NCBI GenBank assembly: GCA_017621815.1
Contig: JAGASK010000030.1
Span: 1-49,378 of the forward strand
Source of the DNA: Lachnospiraceae bacterium
GTDB lineage: Bacteria > Bacillota > Clostridia > Lachnospirales > Lachnospiraceae
Direction of reading: 5' to 3'
DNA length: 49,378 nucleotides
Part shown: positions 7,424-16,086 of the stretch, piece by piece
Position numbering within the stretch: position 1 is the first letter of the stretch
Layout of the letters: every line of letters begins with the position of its first letter
Position numbers and translations under genes: made by a program
The notes under the pieces: model-generated
The model's input: only the letters and a program-made list of their open reading frames with translations
Told to the model about the DNA's origin: nothing
The model's database searches: none

Positions 7424-9198
7424 ACAGGCAGTACCATTTGTGCCATATGCAGTTTATAGTAGGCGCCTTTCTTTTGAATCAGTTCATGGACGGTTCCTTC
7501 CTCCATAATGCCGCCGTTATCAATCACAAAAATTCGGTCGGCCTTTTGGATAGTGGACAGTCTGTGGGCGATGACAAAGGAAGTGCGCCCTTTTAACAGT
7601 GCTTCTATGCCCTCCTGAACAAGAAGCTCCGTATTGGTATCAATGCTGGAGGTGGCTTCATCCAGAATTAAAATTGCCGGATTGGATACCATAGTTCTGG
7701 CGAAGGCGAGCAGCTGCTTTTGACCAATGGAAAGACCGCCGCCCCTTTCTGAAAGTTCTGTATCATATCCCTTTTCAAGCTTTGAAATGAATTCATGGGC
7801 ATGCACTGCTTTGGCAGCCGCTATAATTTCTTCGTCGGAAGCATCCAGCTTCCCATATCTGATGTTTTCCTTAATAGTGCCGGAAAACAGGAAATTATCC
7901 TGAGTCATTATGCCCATTTGTCCTCTCAGGCTTTCAATGGTAACATCCTTTACGTTGAAACCGTCAATACATACTTTACCCTGCTGTACATCATAAAACC
8001 GGCTGATCAGGTTGACAATCGTTGTTTTGCCGGCGCCGGTAGGCCCCACAAGTGCAATGGTTTCTCCGGGGCTGATATGAAAGGTAACATCATCTAAAAC
8101 ATTTACCGTATTATCATAGGAAAAGGTTACATGTTCAAAGGTGACCTGACCTTTAACCGGTGGAAGCGTACATACTCCTGCAGCATCGGTTATTTCGGCA
8201 TCCGTATCCATGATTTCAAAAATTCTTTCGGCAGCTGCAAGATTGGTAATAATCTGGTTGTAAAAATTACTCAGATTCATAATAGGATTCCAGAACATGC
8301 CGATGTAAGTTCCGAAGGCAAGAAAGGTTCCTATGGATATTTTGTCGGTTCCGATAATGAAAATGCCTGTAAAATAAAGTGCGGCTACCCCTGCGCCCCA
8401 GCAAAAATCAATGGCAGAACCCAAAGAATCATTGATTCGGACTGCATCAATAAAAGCTTTCTTATGTTCTTTTACCAGTGTGCTGAAGGTATTTTCTGTT
8501 TCTTTTTCCGCGGTAAAGCTTTGGATAACACGAATTCCGGACATATCCTCGTGAACGAAAGCGTTCAGGTTGGAGGCTTTTTTTCTGAAAATCTGCCATT
8601 TTTTGTGGGAATAAAACTGTATCAGCCAGAGCAGCAATGCCATAACGGGAAGGCTGCACAGGGCCGCTGCGGCAAGTGCCGGGTTTTTGGCAAACATGAT
8701 AGCTGCCACGGCAGCAACAGTAACAAAATCCGGTATCAGAGTAGTAACAAAATTATTCAGCACATCCTTTAGGGAATTGATATCTCCGATAATCCGGGCG
8801 AGAATTTTTCCCATTGGCCTGCTGTCGAAAAACTGAAAGTCCAGGGTCTGAATGTGAGTATATAATTCCTGCCTGATAGTTACCAGAATACTGTTGCATA
8901 CCTTAGCCATAATGTACATACGTGCCTTGATGCCAAGAATCATCAGAAGATTTAAGGCGGCATCCAATATAATTAATCTGTACAGACCGTAAAAGTCTTT
9001 TTTGGCAATATAGTTATCAATAGCAGCTTCCAAAAAAAGCGGATTTAAAAGCGTAACAAGTACGCAGAAAGCCATAATGAATAAAACGCAGATTATTTCC
9101 CTGCGGTAAGCAAGCAGGTAGGAAAACAGGCGTCCTAATGTTTTCAGCTTGCCGGTTTCCGATGATTTTTCATCATCTTTATAAGAGTTGAAACCCAT
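7420..9198 (-). CDS. ABC exporter half-transporter with canonical ATP site (BmrD-like)
   Basis: Fused membrane and ATPase half-transporter, 592 residues: six membrane helices in residues 1-330, Walker A GPTGAGKTT near 386, signature LSIGQKQL near 488, Walker B ILILDEATSSID near 512 with the catalytic Glu intact, and H-loop AHRLST. With the upstream gene it should form a heterodimeric multidrug or lipid exporter. Only 4 bases separate the two genes, and its RBS (AAGGAGG) lies within the last codons of the first gene, so translation is likely coupled. Expression should depend on the attenuator upstream of the operon. LSIGQ in place of LSGGQ is common in the consensus-site partner of such pairs. 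Substrate unknown. Confidence 0.92.
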   Translation of the reverse strand: MGFNSYKDDEKSSETGKLKTLGRLFSYLLAYRREIICVLFIMAFCVLVTLLNPLFLEAAIDNYIAKKDFYGLYRLIILDAALNLLMILGIKARMYIMAKVCNSILVTIRQELYTHIQTLDFQFFDSRPMGKILARIIGDINSLKDVLNNFVTTLIPDFVTVAAVAAIMFAKNPALAAAALCSLPVMALLLWLIQFYSHKKWQIFRKKASNLNAFVHEDMSGIRVIQSFTAEKETENTFSTLVKEHKKAFIDAVRINDSLGSAIDFCWGAGVAALYFTGIFIIGTDKISIGTFLAFGTYIGMFWNPIMNLSNFYNQIITNLAAAERIFEIMDTDAEITDAAGVCTLPPVKGQVTFEHVTFSYDNTVNVLDDVTFHISPGETIALVGPTGAGKTTIVNLISRFYDVQQGKVCIDGFNVKDVTIESLRGQMGIMTQDNFLFSGTIKENIRYGKLDASDEEIIAAAKAVHAHEFISKLEKGYDTELSERGGGLSIGQKQLLAFARTMVSNPAILILDEATSSIDTNTELLVQEGIEALLKGRTSFVIAHRLSTIQKADRIFVIDNGGIMEEGTVHELIQKKGAYYKLHMAQMVLPV

Positions 9199-9202
9199 AA
9201 TA

Positions 9203-10930
9203 TTATTCCTCCTTTACAAATTCACCATATTGTGCCATGTAGGTTTTGTAGTAGAGTCCTTTCTTTTCAAGCAGGGACTTATGCGTACCTCTTTCTGCAA
9301 TAGAGCCGTTTTCCAAAATAAGAATTTCATCGGCCTGGCAGACAGCACTGATGCGGTGTCCGATAATTATCTTTGTGGTACCTTCAAGCAGATGCAGGGT
9401 TTCCTGTATGCTTTGTTCTGTTTCCATATCAAGGGCGGAAGTGGAATCATCCATTACAAGAATGGGTGATTTCTTTGCAAGAGCCCGGGCAATGGTGATT
9501 CGCTGTTTTTGTCCGCCTGAAAGCCCTACGCCCCGTTCACCGATAACAGTATCATACTTTTGTTCCATTCGTTCAATAAAGCCTCTTGCCTGGGCATCAC
9601 CGGCAGCGTCTATTACAGACTGAAGAGTTAAGGAATCTTTTTTTCCCAGCTTAACGTTTTCCGTAATTGTATCCGAAAACAGAAAAACATCCTGCATTAC
9701 CGGTGATATGGAACTGCGCAGCTGCTGCAGGGACATATCCTTTATGTTAATATCATCCAGGTAGATTTCTCCGTCCGTTGCATCATAAAGCCGCCGCAGC
9801 AGATGGATAATGGAGCTTTTTCCGGCTCCGGTTGCACCCATTATTCCGATAGTTTTGCCGGGTTCCACGGTAAAGGTGATGTCATGAAGAATTTCATGCA
9901 TATCAGCTTTATGGAAAGAAACATGGGAAAACTCTATTTTACCTTCTATGTGATTGAGAATTATGGGGTTTTCCGGTTCAATAATACTTGGCTTCTCTGC
10001 GTAAATTGCTTTCAGCTTTCTGTTAGAGGCGATAGCGGAAGAGAAGCTGTTGGTAAGCCAGCCCAGCATTTCCATGGGCCATACAATGTTCATGGAATAT
10101 TCTATAAAGGCAGTTAATGTTCCAAGAGATATTTCTTTATTCATAACCATCCGTCCGCCAAGCAGAAGCATGGCAATGGGAAGCAGCTTGGTAATCAGCT
10201 GAATATAGGGATAATATCTGACAAAAACCCGGGACTGATCCATATTCAGTTCATAGTATTTTTTATTGTGGGAAAGGAACTTGGCTATTTCATGTTTCTC
10301 CCGTGCAAAAGCCTTTACAGTCCTGACTCCTGCAAGATTTTCTTCGGCTACCGTGTTCAGAACAGCATTTTCTTCACTGATAGCATCATAAACAGCACCC
10401 AGTTTCTTTTCCATGAAAATAGCAATAAATGCCGCAAGGACCATGCAGAAAGTGGGGAATATGGCAAGCTTCCAGTTTAAACTGTACATACAGAATAAAA
10501 CAATGGAAGTGTGCAGTACCACTTCAATCATCAGCATTCCAACAAAGGTAAGACCGTCCCATATTCTGTCCAGATCATCCTTGATGCGGGACATGAGCTC
10601 ACCTGTTCCTGTACGGTCGAAGAAATCGGCGCTTAAGGATTGAATATGATGAAAAAGATTTTTCCGCATATCACCTACAATACCGGCTCCCGTATAATCA
10701 AAAGTGAATTCCTTTGTATATTGAAAAATGCAGCGGCCCACACCGACTCCCAGGATGGCAAGAAGCAGATATTTAAGCATTCCGGTATTTCCGCCGATAA
10801 TGACATCATCCACAATGTGTTTTGTCAGCCGGGGAGACAGCATATCCAATGATACGCTGATAATCATGGAAATAATTGCAAAAAGATAAGCAAATTTATG
10901 TTCCCATATGTAAGCAGATAATTTTTTCAA
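9203..10930 (-). CDS. ABC exporter half-transporter with degenerate ATP site (BmrC-like)
   Basis: First gene of the exporter operon, 575 residues. Six membrane helices precede an ATPase domain with Walker A GATGAGKSS near 364, signature LSGGQKQR near 468, and Walker B ILVMDDSTSALD. Here Asp 495 stands where the catalytic Glu would be. That single degenerate site, paired with an intact one in the next gene, is the hallmark of heterodimeric exporters such as BmrC/BmrD and LmrC/LmrD (established knowledge). RBS AAGGAGGGG precedes the ATG. A leader peptide, an antiterminator and a terminator lie in the 320 bases upstream. Likely a drug-efflux subunit at the plasma membrane. Confidence 0.92.
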   Translation of the reverse strand: MKKLSAYIWEHKFAYLFAIISMIISVSLDMLSPRLTKHIVDDVIIGGNTGMLKYLLLAILGVGVGRCIFQYTKEFTFDYTGAGIVGDMRKNLFHHIQSLSADFFDRTGTGELMSRIKDDLDRIWDGLTFVGMLMIEVVLHTSIVLFCMYSLNWKLAIFPTFCMVLAAFIAIFMEKKLGAVYDAISEENAVLNTVAEENLAGVRTVKAFAREKHEIAKFLSHNKKYYELNMDQSRVFVRYYPYIQLITKLLPIAMLLLGGRMVMNKEISLGTLTAFIEYSMNIVWPMEMLGWLTNSFSSAIASNRKLKAIYAEKPSIIEPENPIILNHIEGKIEFSHVSFHKADMHEILHDITFTVEPGKTIGIMGATGAGKSSIIHLLRRLYDATDGEIYLDDINIKDMSLQQLRSSISPVMQDVFLFSDTITENVKLGKKDSLTLQSVIDAAGDAQARGFIERMEQKYDTVIGERGVGLSGGQKQRITIARALAKKSPILVMDDSTSALDMETEQSIQETLHLLEGTTKIIIGHRISAVCQADEILILENGSIAERGTHKSLLEKKGLYYKTYMAQYGEFVKEE

Positions 10931-10956
10931 AAAGACCCCTCCTTAATTTTAAATGT

Positions 10957-10989
10957 AAAAAAACTGCCATGGAAATTACCATGACAGTT
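10957..10989 (-). terminator. Intrinsic terminator of the attenuator before the ABC exporter genes
   Basis: Read on the minus strand: AACTGTCATGG, loop TAATTT, CCATGGCAGTT (11 bp with one G-U pair), then TTTTT. It lies between the promoter at 11240-11268 and the first exporter gene, so it must be read through for the operon to be expressed. The segment at 10967-10980, spanning the loop and parts of both arms, can instead pair with the leader-peptide coding region at 11108-11123. Confidence 0.88.
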
Positions 10990-11052
10990 AAAATCTGATA
11001 ATGGGAAGTGCGCTGTGCGTACTTTATGTTGTATACCGGGCAGCTTGCAGAG

Positions 11053-11160
11053 CTAAAAGCCATTTAAGCAAGCGGACAGCATCTTATCAGAATAACATAA
11101 GAAGAGAGGTAATTTCATCATGGAATCAGCTATATGGTTGTCAGTAATATAAAAAAGCAT
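11053..11160 (-). CDS. Leader peptide of the ABC exporter operon (BmrB-like role)
   Basis: A 35-residue open frame starting MLFYITDNHIAD and ending LNGF, preceded by a perfect AAGGAGGT (11169-11176) 8 bases from the ATG. It has no recognisable domain; its role is to be translated. Codons 13-18 (SMMKLP) contain CCATGATGAAATTACC, which is complementary to GGTAATTTCCATGG inside the downstream terminator except for a 2-base bulge, so a ribosome on these codons would control whether the terminator forms. A 6-bp hairpin (GCTTGC/GCAAGC, 11043-11073) surrounds the stop codon. This is the arrangement of B. subtilis bmrB upstream of bmrCD, where ribosome-targeting drugs cause read-through. The peptide sequence itself I cannot relate to BmrB. 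Confidence 0.8.
   Translation of the reverse strand: MLFYITDNHIADSMMKLPLFLCYSDKMLSACLNGF
11108..11123 (-). promoter_or_regulatory. Antiterminator arm inside the leader peptide
   Basis: Minus-strand CCATGATGAAATTACC pairs with the terminator segment at 10967-10980 (CCATG, 2-base bulge, GAAATTACC, all 14 remaining bases matched). This pairing and the terminator stem are mutually exclusive because they share both terminator arms. Confidence 0.8.
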
Positions 11161-11239
11161 AATTCGTTACCTCCTTTCTTAAGACTCGTTAACAGTTACA
11201 ATGTAAAAAAGCTTAAAACCATTTTTACAGCACGATACT

Positions 11240-11268
11240 AACATACGACAGGTTTTATAATTTGTCAA
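11240..11268 (-). promoter_or_regulatory. Sigma-A promoter of the exporter leader
   Basis: Minus strand TTGACA (11263-11268), 17-base spacer, TATGTT (11240-11245). Transcription should start near 11233, giving a leader of about 300 bases before the first exporter gene. Confidence 0.75.
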
Positions 11269-11311
11269 CATACAAAATTTCATATACGCATAAAATCTCA
11301 TAAAACCGGAA

Positions 11312-11340
11312 TTGTGTTTTTGAACATAATGCCGTAAAAT
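11312..11340 (+). promoter_or_regulatory. Possible promoter of the CDF transporter gene
   Basis: TTGTGT, 17-base spacer, TAAAAT. The -35 is poor. It diverges from the exporter promoter; no metal-regulator operator is evident in the shared 100 bases. Confidence 0.4.
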
Positions 11341-11382
11341 AGAATGAGTCGATGATTCATATAAAAGGAGATATGCAGGACT

Positions 11383-12555
11383 ATGGTATCATTACTTGCA
11401 AAATTACTGATTACAAATTATAAGGATACAAATGACCCGGAAGTCAGAAAAGCTTATGGGATGCTTTGCGGGGCAGTAGGGATTGTACTGAACATATTTC
11501 TGTTTATCGGCAAGGCTTTGGCTGGTCTTATCAGCGGCTCAATTGCAATTACCGCAGATGCCTTTAACAATTTGTCAGATGCAGGTTCTTCAGTAATTAC
11601 ACTGGCAGGTTTCCGCATGGCAGGTCATAAGCCGGACAGTGACCATCCTTTTGGACACGGCAGAATAGAATATATTTCCGGGTTTCTGGTATCTGTTGTG
11701 ATTCTTATTATGGCATTTGAATTACTGAAAACATCTGTTGATAAAATAATCCATCCCTCTGTGATAGAGGCAAGTCCGTTGATTATAATTATTCTGTTAA
11801 TTTCGATTCTGGTTAAGGTATATATGTCCTTGTATAACAGAGCCATCAGTAAAAAAATTGACAGTGCGGCAATGGACGCCACTGCAAAAGACAGTTTGAG
11901 TGATACAGTGGCAACTTTTGTGGTACTTGGCACTACGCTGCTTGCCGGGGCAACCGGTCTTCAAATCGACGGATACTGCGGTGTCATAGTAGCTCTTTTT
12001 GTATTTTTTGCAGGCTACAGTGCTGCAAAAGAGACTATAAGCCCGCTTCTCGGACAGCCGCCGGAACCGGAATTCGTAAAAAAGATTGAAGAGATTATTA
12101 TGGAATACCGCAGCCAGGGAGTAATCGGACTTCACGATTTGGTTGTACATAATTACGGACCGGGAAGAGTGATGCTGTCCGTTCATGTGGAAGTGCCTGC
12201 ATCAGGAGATATTCTGGCGCTTCATGATATGATAGATACCATTGAACACAGGCTTGCCAGGGAATTGAAATGCAGTGCGGTCATTCATATGGATCCTGTT
12301 TTGCTGGATGATAAAATGACAAATGAAATCAAAGCCAAAGTGGCGGCAATCATTGCCGGTATGGAGGGCAGTGTCAGTTTTCATGATTTCCGAATTGTCC
12401 ATGGTCCCACCCATACAAATCTGATTTTTGATGTGGTAGTGCCTTATGATTACGTTATGACCGACAGTGAAGTGGTGGATTATATTCAAAAAAAGATAAC
12501 GGAAATAGATGAAAATTATTACGTTGTTATTGATGTGGATAAGGCGTATGTTTAG
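11383..12555 (+). CDS. Cation diffusion facilitator (CDF) metal exporter, Mn-type motifs
   Basis: A 390-residue antiporter expected to export a divalent metal across the plasma membrane. It has about six membrane helices followed by a cytoplasmic ferredoxin-like domain (from about residue 215). The two metal-site motifs are N62-x-x-x-D66 (AFNNLSDAGSS) in helix 2 and D170-x-x-x-D174 (KDSLSDT) in helix 5. Zinc CDFs usually have His-x-x-x-Asp in these helices; Asn/Asp variants are typical of the manganese group, so Mn2+ is the best guess. The C-terminal domain is long, with a second ferredoxin-like segment (HDFRIVHGPTHTNLIFDVVVP). RBS AAAGGAG is about 13 bases from the ATG, somewhat far. Confidence 0.88.
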   Translation: MVSLLAKLLITNYKDTNDPEVRKAYGMLCGAVGIVLNIFLFIGKALAGLISGSIAITADAFNNLSDAGSSVITLAGFRMAGHKPDSDHPFGHGRIEYISGFLVSVVILIMAFELLKTSVDKIIHPSVIEASPLIIIILLISILVKVYMSLYNRAISKKIDSAAMDATAKDSLSDTVATFVVLGTTLLAGATGLQIDGYCGVIVALFVFFAGYSAAKETISPLLGQPPEPEFVKKIEEIIMEYRSQGVIGLHDLVVHNYGPGRVMLSVHVEVPASGDILALHDMIDTIEHRLARELKCSAVIHMDPVLLDDKMTNEIKAKVAAIIAGMEGSVSFHDFRIVHGPTHTNLIFDVVVPYDYVMTDSEVVDYIQKKITEIDENYYVVIDVDKAYV

Positions 12556-12575
12556 GAATAAAAGGGAAATATGAG

Positions 12576-13775
12576 ATGAAATGTACGGTAGAAAAACATA
12601 TTAATGTATTGGATGGAATAAGGGCAGCTGCTATTTTATTTGTGGTTTGGTTCCACTTCTGGCAGCAAAGCTGGCTGACGCCGTATATTACCATAGAAGG
12701 TAATCTTGCCCGGTATCTGGGAATTTCCCAGATTAATCTGGCGGGTTTTGCCAGATATGGTTTTGTATTTGTGGATTTATTGATTCTGCTCAGCGCAGTC
12801 TGCAATTTTTTTCCTTATGCGAGAGCCATTTTACTGGGTGAGCCATGGCCGGATATGAAGGAATTTTATCTGAAAAGAATTATCAGAATTTTTCCTTCTT
12901 ATTTTTTGAGCGTATTTACTATGCTGATAATTGCAATTATTGAAAAGTCCTATACAGATGCAGGATTTATGTGGAAGGATATCATTACGCACTTGACTTT
13001 TACCAGTATTTTCAGCAGCGATACCCTGACCGGCACCCGGCTCAATGGAGTGCTTTGGACGGTTCAGCTGGAGGTGATTTATTATATTCTGCTTCCGTGG
13101 ATAGCGCTGCTGTTTAAAAAGCGTCCGGCGCTGACCCTTACGGGAATGTGGGTTTGCGGTATTGTCAGTGCAAATTATTTTGTTATACAGAAATCAGACA
13201 ACATATCTGTTTATGTCAATCATATATTAACCTTTGCAGGATGTTATGCCAACGGTATTTTGATATGTATGCTGTATATTACTTTGAAAAAGAACAGGGC
13301 AGAAAACAGATACACGCAAATGGCGTCAACTGCCGTTGCGGTATTTTGCGTGATAGCGTTTAATCATCTGCTGAAGCATTTTACAGATGGGAATCTGCAG
13401 GAGATACAGTTAAAAAACAGATTTGCTTTTGCTGCTGTATTTGCCTGTTTTGTGCTGGCTGTTATGTTTTCAATGGAGGGATTCCAGTGGCTTTTTGCAA
13501 ATAAAATTATGAGGTTTATCAGTGTTATTTCCTACAATTTGTATATATGGCATCAGGTGATTGCCGTAAAATGCAAGGAATACAGGATACCTTATTGGGA
13601 AGGAGAAGATGCTCCCAATATTACAGGCGACAGAGTCTGGCAGTGGAAGTACCAGATTTTGATTATTGTTTTATCCCTGCTGGCAGCAATCGTATTGACC
13701 TATTGTTTTGAAATTCCTGTGGCGGGATTTTTCAGGGGAAAATTAAAATCACAAAAAAATACAAAAGGCAGTTAA
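12576..13775 (+). CDS. Acyltransferase family 3 (OafA/YrhL-like) membrane protein
   Basis: Polytopic integral membrane O-acyltransferase of 399 residues with about ten helices. The N-terminal NVLDGIRAAAILFVVWFHFW carries the family's D-G-R-A and the conserved catalytic-type His; R and K residues (YLKRIIRIFPSYF) follow as in the OafA family. Such enzymes acetylate or acylate wall and surface sugars using an intracellular acyl donor. It follows the CDF gene by 20 bases, probably without functional connection, and converges with the next gene, overlapping its stop by 4 bases (TTAA). The acceptor is unknown. Confidence 0.88.
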   Translation: MKCTVEKHINVLDGIRAAAILFVVWFHFWQQSWLTPYITIEGNLARYLGISQINLAGFARYGFVFVDLLILLSAVCNFFPYARAILLGEPWPDMKEFYLKRIIRIFPSYFLSVFTMLIIAIIEKSYTDAGFMWKDIITHLTFTSIFSSDTLTGTRLNGVLWTVQLEVIYYILLPWIALLFKKRPALTLTGMWVCGIVSANYFVIQKSDNISVYVNHILTFAGCYANGILICMLYITLKKNRAENRYTQMASTAVAVFCVIAFNHLLKHFTDGNLQEIQLKNRFAFAAVFACFVLAVMFSMEGFQWLFANKIMRFISVISYNLYIWHQVIAVKCKEYRIPYWEGEDAPNITGDRVWQWKYQILIIVLSLLAAIVLTYCFEIPVAGFFRGKLKSQKNTKGS

Positions 13776-15895
13776 TGGCATTCATAAATTTTAATTTCAT
13801 CATTTGAAAACCACAGAGGAAACATTGTATCGAAGGTTTCCTCTGAAATACTATAATTACTTCTTTCCCAGGAGGAAATCATGATATAATCCACATCATG
13901 CTTTTCAAATAATTCTTCAGATGTTTCAGGAGACTCATACATCAATTTTACATCCTGAGCCCTGTCATTGTCATAAATTCCATGGGGTCCCAGATAAATA
14001 CCGGCGCCGCTTACAATATTGCGCCCTGCCAGGGCGGCAACCTCATTTACGTGGCGGTCATTGGTGAGGAAGGTGGCATCTGCGGATGCAGTTTTATCAA
14101 TATATAAAGCTGCTTCCAGATGTGCATTGGAATATACAGTATAATCCGACACCAGCTCTCTTCCCATGGAAAGAATGCCGGAGAAGCAGGAGAGAAACAG
14201 AAAAACGATGCTCCATAGGCGGATTCCTTTGACACCTTTCAGCCTTCGGTAAATGTTATACCCATATTCAGCGCTGATGCAGCAGAAGAACAGATAAGCC
14301 ACATATAACAGCTTATTATTATCATAAGTATTGGGAGAAAATGAAATCAGTTCAATGGTAAACCATATCAGAAAAGATGCCGAAAGAACGGCAAAATTTC
14401 TGCGGCTGCAGTAAAATACTGCAGGAATAAGTAAAAGCAGGATAATGCCCCAGTTTTTGATATAGAACCACAGATAATTATCGCCCTGATTTCCCCAGTT
14501 AAAATGTCCCGTGTTGAAGCCGCTTTGGGTTGTCTGACCAAAAGTCCAGCCAAAAAGCTGGGGAAGTGCAAGCAGCAGAATAATCAGAAGATATAATCCC
14601 CAGGTGGACAGAAGCGTTTTGCAACCATTTGCTTTTATATATTTAATGAGACAATATATTCCTAAAATAACCAGCAGTCCGAGACCTGTCAGACAAAAAT
14701 ACAGCAAGCGGTTTGGAGTAATAAGGTTTTCCAGTTTGGTCAGCAGCTGAATAAGACACATCAATATAAGAAAACCTGTAAAAAGAATTTTGCCGGGCGC
14801 TTTCCATTTTTCTTTGCTGTGTATGCTTTGAAACAGACTCATAAGAAGCCAGGCTGCACTGATAAAAGCCATGGCCAGGAAGGAATGTGTGTGAATCATA
14901 GGAAGAGAGCCTGTGAGCAGTGCCGTTACAGGAAACAAATCCTTTTCATTTCTGAAAACAGCTCTCCATAAGAGCCAGATACAGGTAAACAGCACGGCAT
15001 AACCGAATAGGGTGGCACGCTGGGGCAGGAGCATATCCACGATGATATTAACCCAGCGGATATTTTGGTCTATCAGATTGGTAGGAGTCTGGTAATATTC
15101 TGTAAATATATTTTTAAAATAATAGGTGCGTTCTCTGGACCAGTCAAGGAAGTATACGAATCCCAGTCCGCCGTTATAAAAGAAAAAGAACCATGCAAGA
15201 CTGGCTTTTTTTGTATTTTGCAGCCAGGTATAAGCGATACAGTAAAAACCTGCCATAACCTGTGCAATGGCAAAAAACATGGGAAGCATAAAAGCATAGC
15301 GAAGGGAAGCTCCCCAGATGTAAATGCTGGAAGAAATACTGTCACACAGGAAAGGATAGCATAATTTGTCGCCGGGGGAAATGGAATAATAGGGAGGAAA
15401 TGTCTGCTGTCTGGCAATGCTTGTAATAAAGCCGAGATGCATATTCATGTCTCCATAAGTGCACTGGCCGGTGTGAAGTCCATCCTCCCTGATAACCAAT
15501 GTATGAGAGGAGAGCATGAGACAGAAGACAATAAAGGTAAGTAAAAACAGCGCAAGAAAAACAAAGTGTTTTTTCAAAAAAATCTTCAGACTGTTAGCAG
15601 AGGGCAGTACAAATGTACAGTGCGGGCAGTTCAGGATAAAGAGAATGACGATAAGTATGCCGCAAAATAGTGCCGCCAGTATATGGGCAGTAATGGAGAA
15701 ATTGAAAATAAATGCAAACAGGGCAGGCATCCATTGCAATAAGACAGAGCCAAGGACACTGCCGGCAAGAAGCCGTGTGACAATGTTTTTATTGCGTAAA
15801 AAGAAACAAGTCAGTACAAGGCCTGTTATCTGAAAAAACAAAAAGTACAGTGTTCCGATTAAGTTTCCCATAAGTGAGCCCCATATGGATGTCAT
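13772..15895 (-). CDS. Large polytopic membrane protein, probable GT-C fold glycosyltransferase
   Basis: A 707-residue protein with 12 or more hydrophobic segments and a C-terminal soluble part (about residues 590-707). The first large outer loop has REDGLHTGQCTYGDMNMHLGF, an acidic segment in the place where GT-C enzymes keep their catalytic Asp. The C-terminus (ADATFLTNDRHVNEVAALAGR) resembles the extracytoplasmic domain of YfhO/DUF-type GT-C relatives. It would use a polyprenyl-linked donor outside the membrane. The ATG at 15893-15895 has only a weak GGGGG RBS. It stands alone, divergent from gpmI. GT-C membership is an inference from topology and loop pattern. Confidence 0.7.
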   Translation of the reverse strand: MTSIWGSLMGNLIGTLYFLFFQITGLVLTCFFLRNKNIVTRLLAGSVLGSVLLQWMPALFAFIFNFSITAHILAALFCGILIVILFILNCPHCTFVLPSANSLKIFLKKHFVFLALFLLTFIVFCLMLSSHTLVIREDGLHTGQCTYGDMNMHLGFITSIARQQTFPPYYSISPGDKLCYPFLCDSISSSIYIWGASLRYAFMLPMFFAIAQVMAGFYCIAYTWLQNTKKASLAWFFFFYNGGLGFVYFLDWSRERTYYFKNIFTEYYQTPTNLIDQNIRWVNIIVDMLLPQRATLFGYAVLFTCIWLLWRAVFRNEKDLFPVTALLTGSLPMIHTHSFLAMAFISAAWLLMSLFQSIHSKEKWKAPGKILFTGFLILMCLIQLLTKLENLITPNRLLYFCLTGLGLLVILGIYCLIKYIKANGCKTLLSTWGLYLLIILLLALPQLFGWTFGQTTQSGFNTGHFNWGNQGDNYLWFYIKNWGIILLLLIPAVFYCSRRNFAVLSASFLIWFTIELISFSPNTYDNNKLLYVAYLFFCCISAEYGYNIYRRLKGVKGIRLWSIVFLFLSCFSGILSMGRELVSDYTVYSNAHLEAALYIDKTASADATFLTNDRHVNEVAALAGRNIVSGAGIYLGPHGIYDNDRAQDVKLMYESPETSEELFEKHDVDYIMISSWERSNYSISEETFDTMFPLWFSNDEIKIYECH

Positions 15896-15960
15896 GAGTC
15901 ATACCCCCGTAAATTGTTATTAATTATTAATTATTGTTAACAGTATACCACTATTTATGG

Positions 15961-15989
15961 TTGCAAGAAAAGTGAAAAACGTGTATAAT
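15961..15989 (+). promoter_or_regulatory. Promoter of gpmI
   Basis: TTGCAA (15961-15966), 17-base spacer, perfect TATAAT (15984-15989). Start expected near 15996, leader about 90 bases. AAAAGGAG ends 11 bases before the ATG. Confidence 0.8.
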
Positions 15990-16086
15990 TCGTAGGTGGT
16001 AAGATTGTTATTAAAATAACGAATTGATACAAAGATTATTTGATAATAATGAAAAATAAATATTAAATGAAAAGGAGAAATTAGTA

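Noticed and set aside
8131-8772. 213-codon plus-strand frame opposite the ABC gene
   Set aside because: It lies wholly inside the ATPase/permease gene on the other strand, whose motifs are all intact; no family features and no RBS.
11101-11160. Leader region as a T-box or metal riboswitch for the CDF gene
   Set aside because: The promoter, RBS and terminator are all on the minus strand and lead to the ABC genes; no T-box sequence (specifier loop or TGGNACC-type element) is present.
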